A DNA stretch of 64,000 bases from Nonomuraea roseoviolacea subsp. carminata (GCF_024172185.1 NZ_JAMZEC010000001.1:3348001-3412000); one strand, 5' to 3'. Counted from the first letter of the stretch, positions 17,393-26,773 are shown. Translations and numbers: made by a program. The notes: generated by a model not told the origin, from the sequence alone.

Positions 17393-18523
17393 ATGAGGGA
17401 GAACCCCCTGGTCCTGCACGTGCTGGGCGCCCGGCCCAACTTCGTGAAAGCGGCCCCGGTGGTGCGAGCGCTCGGCGAACTCGGGGTGCGGCAGGGCATC
17501 ATCCACACCGGTCAGCACTACGACGCGCTGATGTCGGACGTGTTCTTCGCCGACCTCGGCCTGCCGGAGCCGGTGGCCAACCTGGGGGTCGGCTCGGGCA
17601 CCCACGCCAAGCAGACCGCGGCCCTGCTCGTGGGCCTGGAGGAGGTCGTGCTGGAGCACGCGCCGGACCTGGTCGTGGTCTACGGCGACGTCAACTCCAC
17701 GCTGGCCGCGATCCTGGTGTGCGCCAAGCTGGGCGTGCGCACCGCGCACGTGGAGGCCGGGCTGCGCTCGTTCGACCGGGGCATGCCGGAGGAGGTCAAC
17801 CGGATCGTCACCGACTCCCTGTCGGACCTGCTGTTCGCGACCTCCCCCGACGCGCTGTCGCACCTGGCGGCCGAGGGCGTGCCGGCCTCGAAGGTCCACC
17901 TCGTGGGCAACCCCATGATCGACAGCCTGTTCGCGGCGCTGCCGTCGCTGGACCCGGCGCCCGTGGTGGCGCGGCTGGGCGCGCCGGAGCGCTACGCGGT
18001 GGCGACGCTGCACCGCCCGGCCAACGTGGACAGCCCCGAGGCGGCGGCCGAGCTGGTCTCGGCGGTGCTGGAGGTCTCGCGGCAGATCCCGCTGATCGTG
18101 CCGATCCACCCGAGGGGCCGCACCCGGCTGGCGGAGGCGGGGCTCGTGGACGGCCCGTCGGTCCAGGTCGTGGACCCGCTCGGCTACGTGGACTTCCTGT
18201 CCCTCGTCCGGGGTGCGGCGCTGGTGGTCACCGACTCGGGCGGCGTGCAGGAGGAGACGACCATGCTGGGCGTGCCGTGCCTGACCGTGCGGCCCAACAC
18301 CGAGCGGCCGGTCACGATCACCCATGGCACCAACCGGCTGGTCACGCCGGCCCTGCTGCCGGCCGCGGCGGAGAAGGCGCTGGCCGACGGGGCCTCGACG
18401 CCGTCGGGTGAGCTGCCGCCGCTGTGGGACGGCGCCGCCGGGCCGCGCATCGCCCGGGTGATCTCGGCCTGGCTCAAGGGGGACAACCTCTCGCCGGCCG
18501 CCCAGGGCGCTAGGTCCGAATAG
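17393..18523 (+). CDS. wecB: UDP-N-acetylglucosamine 2-epimerase, non-hydrolysing
   Basis: Interconverts UDP-GlcNAc and UDP-ManNAc in the cytosol. It has 376 residues, the normal size. Motifs are 'VLGARPNFVKAAPVVRALGE', 'HTGQHYDALMSDVFF', 'VVYGDVNSTLAAILVC', 'TAHVEAGLRSFDRGMPEEVN' (family signature His and Glu), 'VTDSGGVQEETTMLGVPCLT' (Glu at the UDP/allosteric site) and 'RPNTERPVT'. The ATG is preceded by AGGCGAGG. It supplies UDP-ManNAc for the dehydrogenase encoded by wecC on the opposite arm, and it opens the rightward operon with the fusion glycosyltransferase. Confidence 0.95.
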   Translation: MRENPLVLHVLGARPNFVKAAPVVRALGELGVRQGIIHTGQHYDALMSDVFFADLGLPEPVANLGVGSGTHAKQTAALLVGLEEVVLEHAPDLVVVYGDVNSTLAAILVCAKLGVRTAHVEAGLRSFDRGMPEEVNRIVTDSLSDLLFATSPDALSHLAAEGVPASKVHLVGNPMIDSLFAALPSLDPAPVVARLGAPERYAVATLHRPANVDSPEAAAELVSAVLEVSRQIPLIVPIHPRGRTRLAEAGLVDGPSVQVVDPLGYVDFLSLVRGAALVVTDSGGVQEETTMLGVPCLTVRPNTERPVTITHGTNRLVTPALLPAAAEKALADGASTPSGELPPLWDGAAGPRIARVISAWLKGDNLSPAAQGARSE

Positions 18524-18628
18524 CCCCTTTCATACGGCTTCATATGGCTTTCTTCCGTTTCGCCGGTGCGCTCACCCCCGCTCCGCGTACCATGACATCT
18601 CTCCGCTAAGCGATAGGCGAGCATCCCC

Positions 18629-20665
18629 ATGGCCGAAACTCCCGAAGAGCCCACCTTCCAGCGGCTCGGCCCCGTCAACTGGCTCCCGGAGGAGCGCAAG
18701 GTCGTCGAACGCTACGAGGCCGAGGTCAGGGAGCTGCGCCGGCGTCTGGAGATCGCCGAGGCCAAGGCCGCCTACGCCACGTGGAAGCTGGAGGCCACCC
18801 AGGCCAAGCGGACGTTCAAGCTGGGCGAGGCGATCGGCACCAAGCGGCCCGGCAAGATGCTGGAGGCCGTCAGGTCCAAGGACCGCGCCCCCAAGCCGCC
18901 CATCCCGGTCAGCGAGGCGATCGAGACGGCCAACCACCGGCCGCCGCTCGTCGAGGTCCCCGCGGTCAAGTGGCCGGCCGGGCCGGTCAACCGGCCCGAC
19001 CTGAAGGTCGCCGTCATCCTGGACGACTTCTCCCGGATGGCCTTCCGCTACGAGTGGGACCAGATCGAGTTCGGGCTCAAGGACTGGCCGGAGATCTTCG
19101 CCGAGAAGCGGCCCGACCTGCTGTTCTGCGAGTCGGCCTGGCACGGCAACCAGGGCCGCTGGCGCTACCAGATGACCGGCACCAACGCGCCCAAGGAGCC
19201 GCTGCGCGACCTGGTGGCCTGGTGCCAGGCTGAGGGCATCCCGACGGTCTTCTGGAACAAGGAGGACCCGCCCAACTTCGACTTCTTCATCGACACGGCC
19301 AAGCTGTTCGACTACGTCTTCACCTGCGACGGCGACATGGTCCCGAAGTACCGCGAGGTGCTCGGCCACGACCGGGTCGACGTGCTCCAGTTCGCCGCCC
19401 AGCCGCGCGTGCACAACCCCGTCCAGCAGAGGGAGGGCCGGCTGCACGACGTGGTCTTCGCCGGCATGTACTTCCGCGACAAGCACCCGGAGCGGCGCGA
19501 GCAGATGGAGGTCGTGCTCGACCCGGTCCGCGAGCTGGGCCTGCACATCTTCGCCCGCAACGGCGAGGTGGACGAGAAGTACGCCTGGCCGGAGAAGTAC
19601 CGCCCGCACATCGTCGGCGAGCTGCCCTACGACCGGATGCTGGCCGCGTACCGGATGTACAAGGTGTTCCTCAACGTCAACTCGGTGCTGGACTCGCCCA
19701 CCATGTGCGCGCGCCGGGTCTTCGAGCTGTCGGCCTGCTCGACCCCGGTCGTCACCGGCTGGTCGCGGGCCATCGAGGAGACCTTCGGCGAGCTGATCCC
19801 GATCGCCCGCGAGCCCGTCGAGTCGTACAACCAGGTGCTGCACCTGATCAACAGCCCCGAGCTGCGCGCCCGTATGGGGCACCTGGCCATGCGCGAGGTG
19901 TTCGACAAGCACCTGTTCTCGCACCGCGTGGACCAGATCCTGTCGTTCCTCGGCAAGCCCGCGCCGTCGCGCTCGCGCTCGATCTCGGTGGTGCTGCCGA
20001 CCAACCGCGCCGCCCAGATCGAGCACGCCATCTCGTCGGTGGCCCGGCAGATCCACCGGCCGCTCCAGCTCGTCATGGTGCTGCACGGGCTCGACATCGA
20101 CCCCGTCGTGGTGGCCGACAAGGCGCGCATGGCGGGCATCACCGACGTCGTGGTGCTGCCCGCGGCGCCCGAGCTGTCGCTCGGCGCCTGCATGAACCTG
20201 GGCATCGCCGCCGCCGAGGGCGAGCTGATCGCCAAGATGGACGACGACAACCTGTACGGCGAGCACTACCTGTCGGACCTCGTGCGCGCCTTCGACTACA
20301 CCAACGCCGAGCTGGTCGGCAAGGGCGCCCACTACTCCTACTTCGAGGGCAGCAACACCACCATGCTGCGCCTGCCGGGCCTGGAGCACCGCTACTCGTT
20401 CCTGGTGCAGGGCGGCACGTTCCTCGGCACGGCGGACATGTTCCGCTCGTACGGCTTCGCCGACATCACCCGCGGCGAGGACACCCACCTGGTGCGCCGG
20501 CTGAAGGAGGACGGCGTCAAGATCTACTCGGCCGACCGCTTCAACTTCGTCTACTGGCGCAGCGCCGACGCGAGCATGCACACCTGGCAGGCCGACCACA
20601 TCAAGCTGACCCGCAACGCCCAGTTCTCCTTCGTCGGCCGCCCCGACGACCACGTCCTCATCTGA
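18629..20665 (+). CDS. Bifunctional-looking glycosyltransferase: coiled coil + CgeB-like + GT2
   Basis: Protein of 678 residues with three parts. Residues 20-60 are a charged heptad-like helix ('ERKVVERYEAEVRELRRRLE'), likely a coiled coil. Residues 125-450 match the CgeB/DUF3880-type GT-B fold: 'TVFWNKEDPPNFDFFIDTAK', 'YVFTCDGDMVPKY' and 'SPTMCARRVFELSACSTPVV'. Residues 455-678 are a GT2 GT-A domain: 'SISVVLPTNRAAQIEHAISS', the Mn2+-binding 'AKMDDDNLYG', 'LVQGGTFLGT' and 'ITRGEDTHLVRRLKEDG' with the catalytic-base region. Two active sites in one chain would let it add two sugars in turn, as in polysaccharide or teichoic-type polymerases. It follows wecB by 105 bases and ends before a terminator. 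Confidence 0.83.
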   Translation: MAETPEEPTFQRLGPVNWLPEERKVVERYEAEVRELRRRLEIAEAKAAYATWKLEATQAKRTFKLGEAIGTKRPGKMLEAVRSKDRAPKPPIPVSEAIETANHRPPLVEVPAVKWPAGPVNRPDLKVAVILDDFSRMAFRYEWDQIEFGLKDWPEIFAEKRPDLLFCESAWHGNQGRWRYQMTGTNAPKEPLRDLVAWCQAEGIPTVFWNKEDPPNFDFFIDTAKLFDYVFTCDGDMVPKYREVLGHDRVDVLQFAAQPRVHNPVQQREGRLHDVVFAGMYFRDKHPERREQMEVVLDPVRELGLHIFARNGEVDEKYAWPEKYRPHIVGELPYDRMLAAYRMYKVFLNVNSVLDSPTMCARRVFELSACSTPVVTGWSRAIEETFGELIPIAREPVESYNQVLHLINSPELRARMGHLAMREVFDKHLFSHRVDQILSFLGKPAPSRSRSISVVLPTNRAAQIEHAISSVARQIHRPLQLVMVLHGLDIDPVVVADKARMAGITDVVVLPAAPELSLGACMNLGIAAAEGELIAKMDDDNLYGEHYLSDLVRAFDYTNAELVGKGAHYSYFEGSNTTMLRLPGLEHRYSFLVQGGTFLGTADMFRSYGFADITRGEDTHLVRRLKEDGVKIYSADRFNFVYWRSADASMHTWQADHIKLTRNAQFSFVGRPDDHVLI

Positions 20666-20692
20666 GGCGGCTCCGGGACCGTCCGGACCCGG

Positions 20693-20723
20693 CCGGTCCC
20701 GGTCGTGCGGTGACCGGGACCGG
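20693..20723. terminator. Bidirectional hairpin terminator
   Basis: Perfect 12-bp stem, CCGGTCCCGGTC (20693-20704) with GACCGGGACCGG (20712-20723), and a 7-base loop. It lies between the convergent fusion glycosyltransferase and lipoprotein genes. There is no T tract, as is common for actinomycete hairpin terminators. Confidence 0.75.
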
Positions 20724-20731
20724 CGGGCCGC

Positions 20732-21454
20732 TCAGCCGTGCAGTTTCGCCAGACGTTCGTCGGCGAGCCGGCCGAGCTCGTACAGGCCGTCGCGCTTGAC
20801 CTTCCGGCCCACCACGAGCAGGCTCAGCACGGCCTTGCCCCGGCGCACCAGCACGGTGCCGACCTGGACGTCCTGCCCGCCGCCCGTGGCGGTGGTGAGG
20901 TAGGCCCGCGACTGGTCGCCGCGCCGCGGCATGGACAGCTCGCGCGTGCGATAGGTCACCTTCGTGCCGTTGACCGCCGCCGTGTAGGAGGTGCAGTCCT
21001 TGGGCAGTGGCGCCGGGAACCCGGGCGTGGGCATCGAGACGATCGCCTCGGTGATCGAGCCCTTGTCGGAGGCGAAGGCGACGACGGCGGCGGGCGCGCC
21101 GGCCACGTTCGGCTCGGTGGCGTCGAGCTGCGCGGCCTTGGCGCACTCGGGCCGCTCGGCGCTCGCCGCGCGGACCGCGGCCAGGCCCTTCCGGGTCGCC
21201 TCCAGGCGGCCGAAGAAGCCCGTCTCGGGCCCGTGGACGACCTTCATGCCCTGGGGCGGCGGCAGCAGGAGGGCGCGCAGCCGGCCCGCCTCGGCGGTGG
21301 CGGCGGCGACCCGCGCCGGATTGGACCCGGTGCTCCCGGCGCTCTCGCCGGCGGCGCATCCCGCCATGAGCGTCACGCCGGCACATATCCCGGAAAAAGC
21401 CTTGAGTCCGGAAAACCGGCTGACAGTGGATTGACGATTCGACTTACCCAGCAT
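20732..21454 (-). CDS. Putative lipoprotein of unknown function
   Basis: Protein of 240 residues. The N-terminus is a lipoprotein signal: basic start, hydrophobic 'AFSGICAGVTLMAGC' with the lipobox Cys at residue 33, followed by a Gly/Ser linker. The mature part contains 'LPPPQGMKVVHGPETGFFG', a CTSY segment and a beta-rich end ('GTVLVRRGKAVLSLLVVG'). The layout resembles the extracellular sensor-like domains found on actinobacterial lipoproteins and PknH-type kinases, but I recognise no specific family. It should sit on the outer face of the membrane. It is divergent from the Tat flavoprotein gene. Confidence 0.7.
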   Translation of the reverse strand: MLGKSNRQSTVSRFSGLKAFSGICAGVTLMAGCAAGESAGSTGSNPARVAAATAEAGRLRALLLPPPQGMKVVHGPETGFFGRLEATRKGLAAVRAASAERPECAKAAQLDATEPNVAGAPAAVVAFASDKGSITEAIVSMPTPGFPAPLPKDCTSYTAAVNGTKVTYRTRELSMPRRGDQSRAYLTTATGGGQDVQVGTVLVRRGKAVLSLLVVGRKVKRDGLYELGRLADERLAKLHG

Positions 21455-21726
21455 ATTTCCGAACGCTAGAGGAAACGGCCTCGGCCAGGCCCCGCAACAG
21501 CGCTATTCATGGAATCGCGCGGTTTCATGGCGGCCATATGCATTCACCCCCATTCCCGGGCGAGCGGAGTCACCGTACGGGCCGGACCAGCAGCGGATCG
21601 GAGTCTCCGCACTCCAGAGGGCCCGAACGGGCGCACACCCCGCAAAGCGGCAATTCGCCGTAACAGGTCGCGCAAAAGTTTCTCGGAGCGCTGCGTTGCG
21701 TAGCGCGGCATTTGCCCGGCGTCATC

Positions 21727-23673
21727 ATGATCCAGCACATGAGCGACATCGACCCGCGCCGGGCGCGCGACCTCGGGATGGACCGGCCGATTTCGCGCCG
21801 TGACTTCTTCGACGGCGTCGCCGTGGTCGCGGGGGCGGCGGCGGTGGGCGCGGTCACCGGGATCCCGCTCCTCCACGGCGGCCGCGGCGCGCGGCGGCCC
21901 GAGGAGCCCCCGTACCCGCCGGCGCTCACCGGGCTGCGGGGCGACGACCCCGACGCGCTCAGCGTGCCGCACGCGCTGCGCGACGGCCGCTTCTGGGAGC
22001 ACGCCGGGGCGCCCCACCCCACGGGCGAGAGTTACGACCTGGTGGTCGTGGGCGCCGGCGTCAGCGGCGTCACCGCCGCCCACGAGTGGCTGCGGCGCGA
22101 CCCGAAGGCCCGCGTGCTCGTCCTCGACAACCACGACGAGATCGGCGGGCACGCGCGGCGCAACGAGTTCGCGGGCGGCGGGCGGCCGGGGCCGCTGATC
22201 GGGCCGGGCGGCTCGCCGTCGCTCGGTCCGCCCGAGGCGTGGACGCCCGAGGGCAAGGAACTCCTCGCCCTCCTCGGCGTCGAGCCGGACACGCTGGCCG
22301 GACGCCTGGACCGCGACCTCTACCCGGGTCTCGGTCTGCGCAGGGGCGTGATGTGCGACCGGGAGGCGTTCGGGCGCGACCGGCTGGTGGCCTTCGAGCC
22401 CGGCGGGGCGGCCGAGGAGTGGGTGAGCCGCCTGCCGATCGCCGAGCAGGCCCGCCGGGACCTCGTCATGCTCTACACTGACCCGCCCGACTGGCTCTCC
22501 GGGATGACGGACGAGGACAAGGAGCAGCGGCTGGCCGAGCTGACGTACTCGGCGTTCCTGCTGGACGTGTGCGGGGTCCACCCGGACGTGGAGCGGTTCT
22601 GCCGCACGATGCCGAGCGCCCGCTGGGGGTACGGCGCCGACGCCTTCGGCGCCATCGACGCCTGGGGCACCGCCCGCCGCTGGGACTTCCCCGGCTTCGG
22701 CGGCCTGGGACTCGACCGGGGCAAGCCGTCGCGGTTCAACTCGCCCACGGTGCGCAAGGAGTGGGACGCGGGCGCCCCGGTCCGCTTCCCCGAGGGCAAC
22801 CAGGCGCTGGTGCGGATGCTGGTGGGCCGGATGGTCCCCGGCTTCGCCGGCTCCACCTCCGCCGACGGCGTGACGACGGCCGCCTACGACTACGCCCGCC
22901 TCGACCGGCCCGGGAACCGGGTCCGCGTCCGCCTGTCCAGCCCCGTGGTCTCGGTGCGCGGCGACGGCGACGGCTCCGCCGCGACGGTCGGCTACTTCGA
23001 CGGCTACCGGCTGAGGACCGTGAGCGCCGGGGCCGTGGTGCTCGCCTGCTGGCACACCGTCATCCCGTACCTCGTGCCGGAGCTGCCCGCCGACCAGCGG
23101 CGCGCGCTGCGGGCCGCCGTCAAGACGCCCGTGCTGCACGCCACCGTGCGGCTGCGCGACTGGCGGGCCTGGCACCGGGCGGGGGTGCGGGCCGTGCGGT
23201 GGACGGGCGCGTACTGGTGCCAGACGGAGCTGGGACGGCCCGTGAGCGCTCCCGGCTACCCGTGCCCCACCGACCCCTCCGAGCCGATCCTGGCGCATCT
23301 GGTGGCCGCGCCCAGCCGCTCGGAGCTCGGGCCCGCCCGCGGGGCCGCCCTGGGCCGCCAGGAGCTCCTCAAGACCCCGTACGAGGACCTGGAGTACACG
23401 CTGCGCGACCAGCTCACCCGGCTGCTGGAGCCGTACGGCTTCGACCCGGCCGCCGACGTCGAGGCCGTCACGGTCAACCGCTGGGGGCACGGGTACGCGC
23501 CCGAGTACCGCACGCCGTGGGACGGCTTCTACCCCGACGGGCCGCTCCCCGCGGAGGCCGCCCGGCGGCCGTTCGGCCGGATCGCGATCGCGAACGCCGA
23601 CGCCGAGCCGGGCGGCGGCTTCGACTCCGCGGTCACGGCGGCCTACCGGGCGGTGGACGACCTGACCCGCTGA
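21727..23673 (+). CDS. Tat-exported FAD-dependent oxidoreductase (spermidine-dehydrogenase-like)
   Basis: Protein of about 648 residues. Residues 15-50 form a twin-arginine signal ('ISRRDFFDGVAVVAGAAAVG'). The FAD-binding fold starts near residue 100 ('YDLVVVGAGVSGVTAAHEWL') and continues 'VLVLDNHDEIGGHARRNEF', the E/D-IGGHA pattern of amine-oxidase-like flavoenzymes. The closing flavin-contact segment is 'RIAIANADAEPGG', followed by 'FDSAVTAAYRAVDDL'. The size and the 'GPGGSPSLGPPEAWTPEGKE' region fit proteins commonly called spermidine dehydrogenases; the substrate is not provable here. It probably folds with FAD in the cytosol and is exported whole. The start may be ATG 21727 or 21739; neither has a clear ribosome-binding site. 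Confidence 0.8.
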   Translation: MIQHMSDIDPRRARDLGMDRPISRRDFFDGVAVVAGAAAVGAVTGIPLLHGGRGARRPEEPPYPPALTGLRGDDPDALSVPHALRDGRFWEHAGAPHPTGESYDLVVVGAGVSGVTAAHEWLRRDPKARVLVLDNHDEIGGHARRNEFAGGGRPGPLIGPGGSPSLGPPEAWTPEGKELLALLGVEPDTLAGRLDRDLYPGLGLRRGVMCDREAFGRDRLVAFEPGGAAEEWVSRLPIAEQARRDLVMLYTDPPDWLSGMTDEDKEQRLAELTYSAFLLDVCGVHPDVERFCRTMPSARWGYGADAFGAIDAWGTARRWDFPGFGGLGLDRGKPSRFNSPTVRKEWDAGAPVRFPEGNQALVRMLVGRMVPGFAGSTSADGVTTAAYDYARLDRPGNRVRVRLSSPVVSVRGDGDGSAATVGYFDGYRLRTVSAGAVVLACWHTVIPYLVPELPADQRRALRAAVKTPVLHATVRLRDWRAWHRAGVRAVRWTGAYWCQTELGRPVSAPGYPCPTDPSEPILAHLVAAPSRSELGPARGAALGRQELLKTPYEDLEYTLRDQLTRLLEPYGFDPAADVEAVTVNRWGHGYAPEYRTPWDGFYPDGPLPAEAARRPFGRIAIANADAEPGGGFDSAVTAAYRAVDDLTR

Positions 23674-23674
23674 C

Positions 23675-24457
23675 CTACCCGACGGCCTTCAGGGTGGCCT
23701 CCCAGAGCCGCTCGGCCAGGGCCGGGTCGGACATGGCGGCGGGCACCTCCCGGGGCTCCGGCCCGTCGAAGTACCGGCCCCGGTGCTCCGCCCCGTCGCG
23801 GTGCGTGGCCAGGTGGACCAGGGTGCGCGCCCCGTGCTCGGGCGGCTTGGCGTACCCGGGCACCGCCAGGAAGAGCCGCATGAGCAGCGACCCGCCGGCG
23901 AACCCGGTGCGGATCACCCCCGGGTGGAAGCACGTGGCCGCCACCCCGCGGGCCGCGAGCCCGACCGTGAACAGCGCGTTGGCCTGCTTGGTGTCGCCGT
24001 ACTGGAGCCAGCCGTTCCATCTGCGCCGCTCCCGCGACAGGTCGGACGGGTCGAGCCGGCCGCTCCGGGCCGCCCGGGACGACGTGGTCACCACCCTCTC
24101 GACCCGGTCTCCCAGGGTTCGGGTCAACACGAACGGCGCCAGATGGTTGACCTGAACCATGAGCTCGTGGCCGTCCGGGGTCACGGTCCGCCTGGTGCTC
24201 ATGACTCCGGCGTTGTTGGCGAGCACGTCGATGCGCTCGTAACGCTCGGCGAGGCGGGCGGCCAGCGCCCGCACGTCGTCCAGCGACGTGAAGTCGCACG
24301 TCAGCACGTCGGCCTTCGGACCGGCCAGGCCGGCGGCCACCTCGTCGAGCCGGCGGCGGTCGCGGCCCACGAGTACCACCCGGTGCCCGCGGCGGGAAAG
24401 CTCGGCCGCCGCGGCGGCCCCGATCCCGGCGCTTGCCCCAGTAATCACGCTAATCAT
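23675..24457 (-). CDS. Short-chain dehydrogenase/reductase (SDR)
   Basis: Classical-type SDR of 260 residues. It has the cofactor fold 'ISVITGASAGIGAAAAAELS' with 'VVLVGRDRRRLDEVA' (basic residues suggesting NADP(H)), the 'NNAGVMSTRRTVTPDG' strand, the Ser of 'VTTSSRAARSGRLDP' and the YxxxK catalytic pair in 'LQYGDTKQANALF'. The retinol-dehydrogenase-like subgroup shares 'CFHPGVIRTGFAGG'. The substrate is unknown. Its stop lies one base from the stop of the convergent flavoprotein gene, with no terminator between. Confidence 0.85.
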   Translation of the reverse strand: MISVITGASAGIGAAAAAELSRRGHRVVLVGRDRRRLDEVAAGLAGPKADVLTCDFTSLDDVRALAARLAERYERIDVLANNAGVMSTRRTVTPDGHELMVQVNHLAPFVLTRTLGDRVERVVTTSSRAARSGRLDPSDLSRERRRWNGWLQYGDTKQANALFTVGLAARGVAATCFHPGVIRTGFAGGSLLMRLFLAVPGYAKPPEHGARTLVHLATHRDGAEHRGRYFDGPEPREVPAAMSDPALAERLWEATLKAVG

Positions 24458-24519
24458 CCTGTTCCTCCCACTGCGCCGGGAGCTTAAACGGTGCTAGTCT
24501 CCTGTGCGATCTTCCGGAG

Positions 24520-24531
24520 GTGTATTTACAC
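24520..24531. promoter_or_regulatory. Short dyad upstream of the conservon
   Basis: GTGTA-TT-TACAC, a 5-bp perfect inverted repeat 38 bases before the sensor kinase start. It is in the only intergenic gap that can hold the promoter of the four-gene conservon, so it may be an operator. The length makes chance possible. Confidence 0.3.
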
Positions 24532-24568
24532 AAAAGGTGGAAATGCCCCTCGACTCCGAGGTTGGGAC

Positions 24569-26773
24569 ATGGGCTCGCGTAACCGGTCAATTCGGTTCAA
24601 GATCTTCTTATTGCTGCTACTACCCCTCCTATCTCTGAGCGCGTTGTGGGGGTTCGCCCTGAACCTCACCGTGGGTGACGGGCAGGCCCTCCTGCGGACC
24701 AACACCCTGTACCAGACGGTCGGGGTCACCTCGACCGAGCTGGGCCTCCAGCTCCAGGCCGAACGCGCCCGCTCCGCCGTGGCCGTCACCACGCGTGAGC
24801 TCACCAAGGACCTCGGTGCCCAGCGAGCCAGCACCGACAAGGCCGTAGCAGCCTTCCGCCGCGCCAAGACCGAGGCCGGCGGCGCCGTCACCCCCGAGCT
24901 GCGCCGCCCCCTCGACGCCCTCGACGGCGCCCTCGCCCGCCTCGGCTCCATCCGCGCCGACATCGACGCCGGCCTCAGCTCCCGCCTCGTGGGCATCAAC
25001 GCCTACAACGCCGTCCTCGACGCCCTCTTCCGCTTCTACGACCACATGGTCTCCGTGCCCGACCTCCCGCTCTTCCAGCAGGCCACGGCCATGCAGGCGA
25101 TGGGCAACGCCCGCGAGGTCATCGCCCGCGAGCACGCCCTGATCAGCGGCGCCCTGGTCGACGGGCAGCTCACCCAGCCCGAGGCCGCCGCGTTCACCGA
25201 GTACACCGCCACCCGCGAGTTCCTGCACGCCCGCGGCCTGGCCGGCCTCGACGTCGCGCTGCGCGGGCCGTACGAGAAGGTTTTCGACGGCGCCACCTTC
25301 CGCGACTTCGCCCGGATGGAGAAGCGGATCGTCACCACCGGCGAGCCGCCGCCCGACGCCGCCGCCTGGAACGCCGCGGTCGGCCAGGTGATGGCCCAGC
25401 TCGACCGGCTCGGCGTCTCCTCCTCCGAGGTCCTCTCCGACCGCGCCACCGGCGCGGCCACCGCCATCCTCGTCCGCATCGGCATCGCCGGCGTCGTCGG
25501 CCTGATCGCCGTGCTCGCCTCGATCGTCATCTCCGTGCGCCTCGGCCGCCGCCTGGGCGCCGAGCTGGCCGGGCTGCGCGCCGCCGCGGTCGAGCTGTCG
25601 GAGGAACGGCTGCCCGCCCTCGTCGAGAGCCTGCGCCGCGGCGACGAGGTGGACGCCGCGAAGGAGGTCAAGCCGCTCAAGGTCAGCGGCTCTGCCGAGA
25701 TCACCGACGTGGGCCGCGCGTTCGCCTCCGTGCAGTGCACCGCCGTACGGGCCGCCGTGGGGCAGGCCGAGCTGCGCCGCGGCGTGAGCCAGGTCTTCCT
25801 CAACCTCGCCCGGCGCAAGCAGGGCCTGCTGCACCGCCAGCTCGCGCTGCTCGACAGCATGCAGCGCCGCACGCACGACCCCGACCGCCTGGAAGAGCTC
25901 TTCCGCGTCGACCACCTCACCACCCGCATGCGCCGGCACGCCGAGAGCCTCATCGTCCTGTCCGGGTCGGCTCCCGGCCGGGCCTGGCGCAAGCCGGTGT
26001 CCGTGCTCGACATCGTGCGGGCCGCCGTCGCCGAGGTCGAGGAGTACACCAGGGTCACGGTGGAGTCCATGCCGGCCAGCGCCATCGACGGCGGCGTCGC
26101 GGCCGACCTCACCCACCTCGTGGCCGAGCTGGTCGAGAACGCGACCCTGTACTCGCCGCCCGACACGCCGGTCCATGTCCGCGGCGACCTGGTGAGCAAC
26201 GGCTACGCGATCGAGGTGGAGGACCGGGGACTCGGGCTCCCGCAGGCCGAGTACGCCGCGGTCAACGCGCGGCTGGCCCGGCCCCCGGAGTTCGACCTCG
26301 CCGACAGCGACCGGCTCGGCCTGTTCGTGGTCGGCAAGCTGGCCGAGCGGCACGGCATCCAGGTGCAGCTGCGCCGCTCGCCGTTCGGCGGCACCACGGC
26401 GATCGTCCTGGTGCCGCGCGCGCTGGTCAGCGAGCAGACGGCGCTGACGGCCGGCGACGGCGACCGTGACACCGGCCGCGAGGCCGGCGCGGACACGGGC
26501 GGCGCCGGCGGCCCGCGCACCGTCTCCGGGCTGCCCAGCCGTACGAGGAAGAAGAAGGCCCTCGCCGTGGTGAGCGGCGGGACCCATGCCGGCCTGCCCA
26601 CGCGGGTCCGGCAGGCAAACCTGGCGCCCCAGCTTCGGGCGGACCCGACGCCCGAGCCGGAGCCGGAGCAGAAGACGGAACGCTCTCCCGACGAGGTACG
26701 CGATCTGTTCTCCGCGTTCCAACGGGGAACCCAACGCGCCCGAGAAGAAGCAAACGAGGAGGGGGAGGCATGA
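24569..26773 (+). CDS. Conservon sensor kinase-like ATPase (CvnA type, nitrate-sensor-like)
   Basis: Membrane protein of 734 residues. TM1 is at about 10-32 ('FKIFLLLLLPLLSLSALWGF'), followed by a 260-residue extracytoplasmic helical sensor like the NIT/nitrate-sensing domain, then TM2 near 295-320. The cytoplasmic part has 'DHLTTRMRRHAESLIVLSG' (the His box of this family), the GHKL ATPase N-box 'LTHLVAELVENATLYSPP', the G1 box 'EVEDRGLGLP' and 'SPFGGTTAIVLVP'. The tail of about 90 residues is charged and disordered-looking. In conservons the CvnA protein gathers CvnB, CvnC and CvnD at the membrane like a bacterial GPCR-type complex. The ATG at 24569 has GAGG eight bases upstream. The stop overlaps the next start (ATGA). 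Confidence 0.9.
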   Translation: MGSRNRSIRFKIFLLLLLPLLSLSALWGFALNLTVGDGQALLRTNTLYQTVGVTSTELGLQLQAERARSAVAVTTRELTKDLGAQRASTDKAVAAFRRAKTEAGGAVTPELRRPLDALDGALARLGSIRADIDAGLSSRLVGINAYNAVLDALFRFYDHMVSVPDLPLFQQATAMQAMGNAREVIAREHALISGALVDGQLTQPEAAAFTEYTATREFLHARGLAGLDVALRGPYEKVFDGATFRDFARMEKRIVTTGEPPPDAAAWNAAVGQVMAQLDRLGVSSSEVLSDRATGAATAILVRIGIAGVVGLIAVLASIVISVRLGRRLGAELAGLRAAAVELSEERLPALVESLRRGDEVDAAKEVKPLKVSGSAEITDVGRAFASVQCTAVRAAVGQAELRRGVSQVFLNLARRKQGLLHRQLALLDSMQRRTHDPDRLEELFRVDHLTTRMRRHAESLIVLSGSAPGRAWRKPVSVLDIVRAAVAEVEEYTRVTVESMPASAIDGGVAADLTHLVAELVENATLYSPPDTPVHVRGDLVSNGYAIEVEDRGLGLPQAEYAAVNARLARPPEFDLADSDRLGLFVVGKLAERHGIQVQLRRSPFGGTTAIVLVPRALVSEQTALTAGDGDRDTGREAGADTGGAGGPRTVSGLPSRTRKKKALAVVSGGTHAGLPTRVRQANLAPQLRADPTPEPEPEQKTERSPDEVRDLFSAFQRGTQRAREEANEEGEA

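Noticed and set aside
18572..20653. Minus-strand frame of 693 codons
   Set aside because: Complement of the fusion glycosyltransferase, which has intact motifs in both domains.
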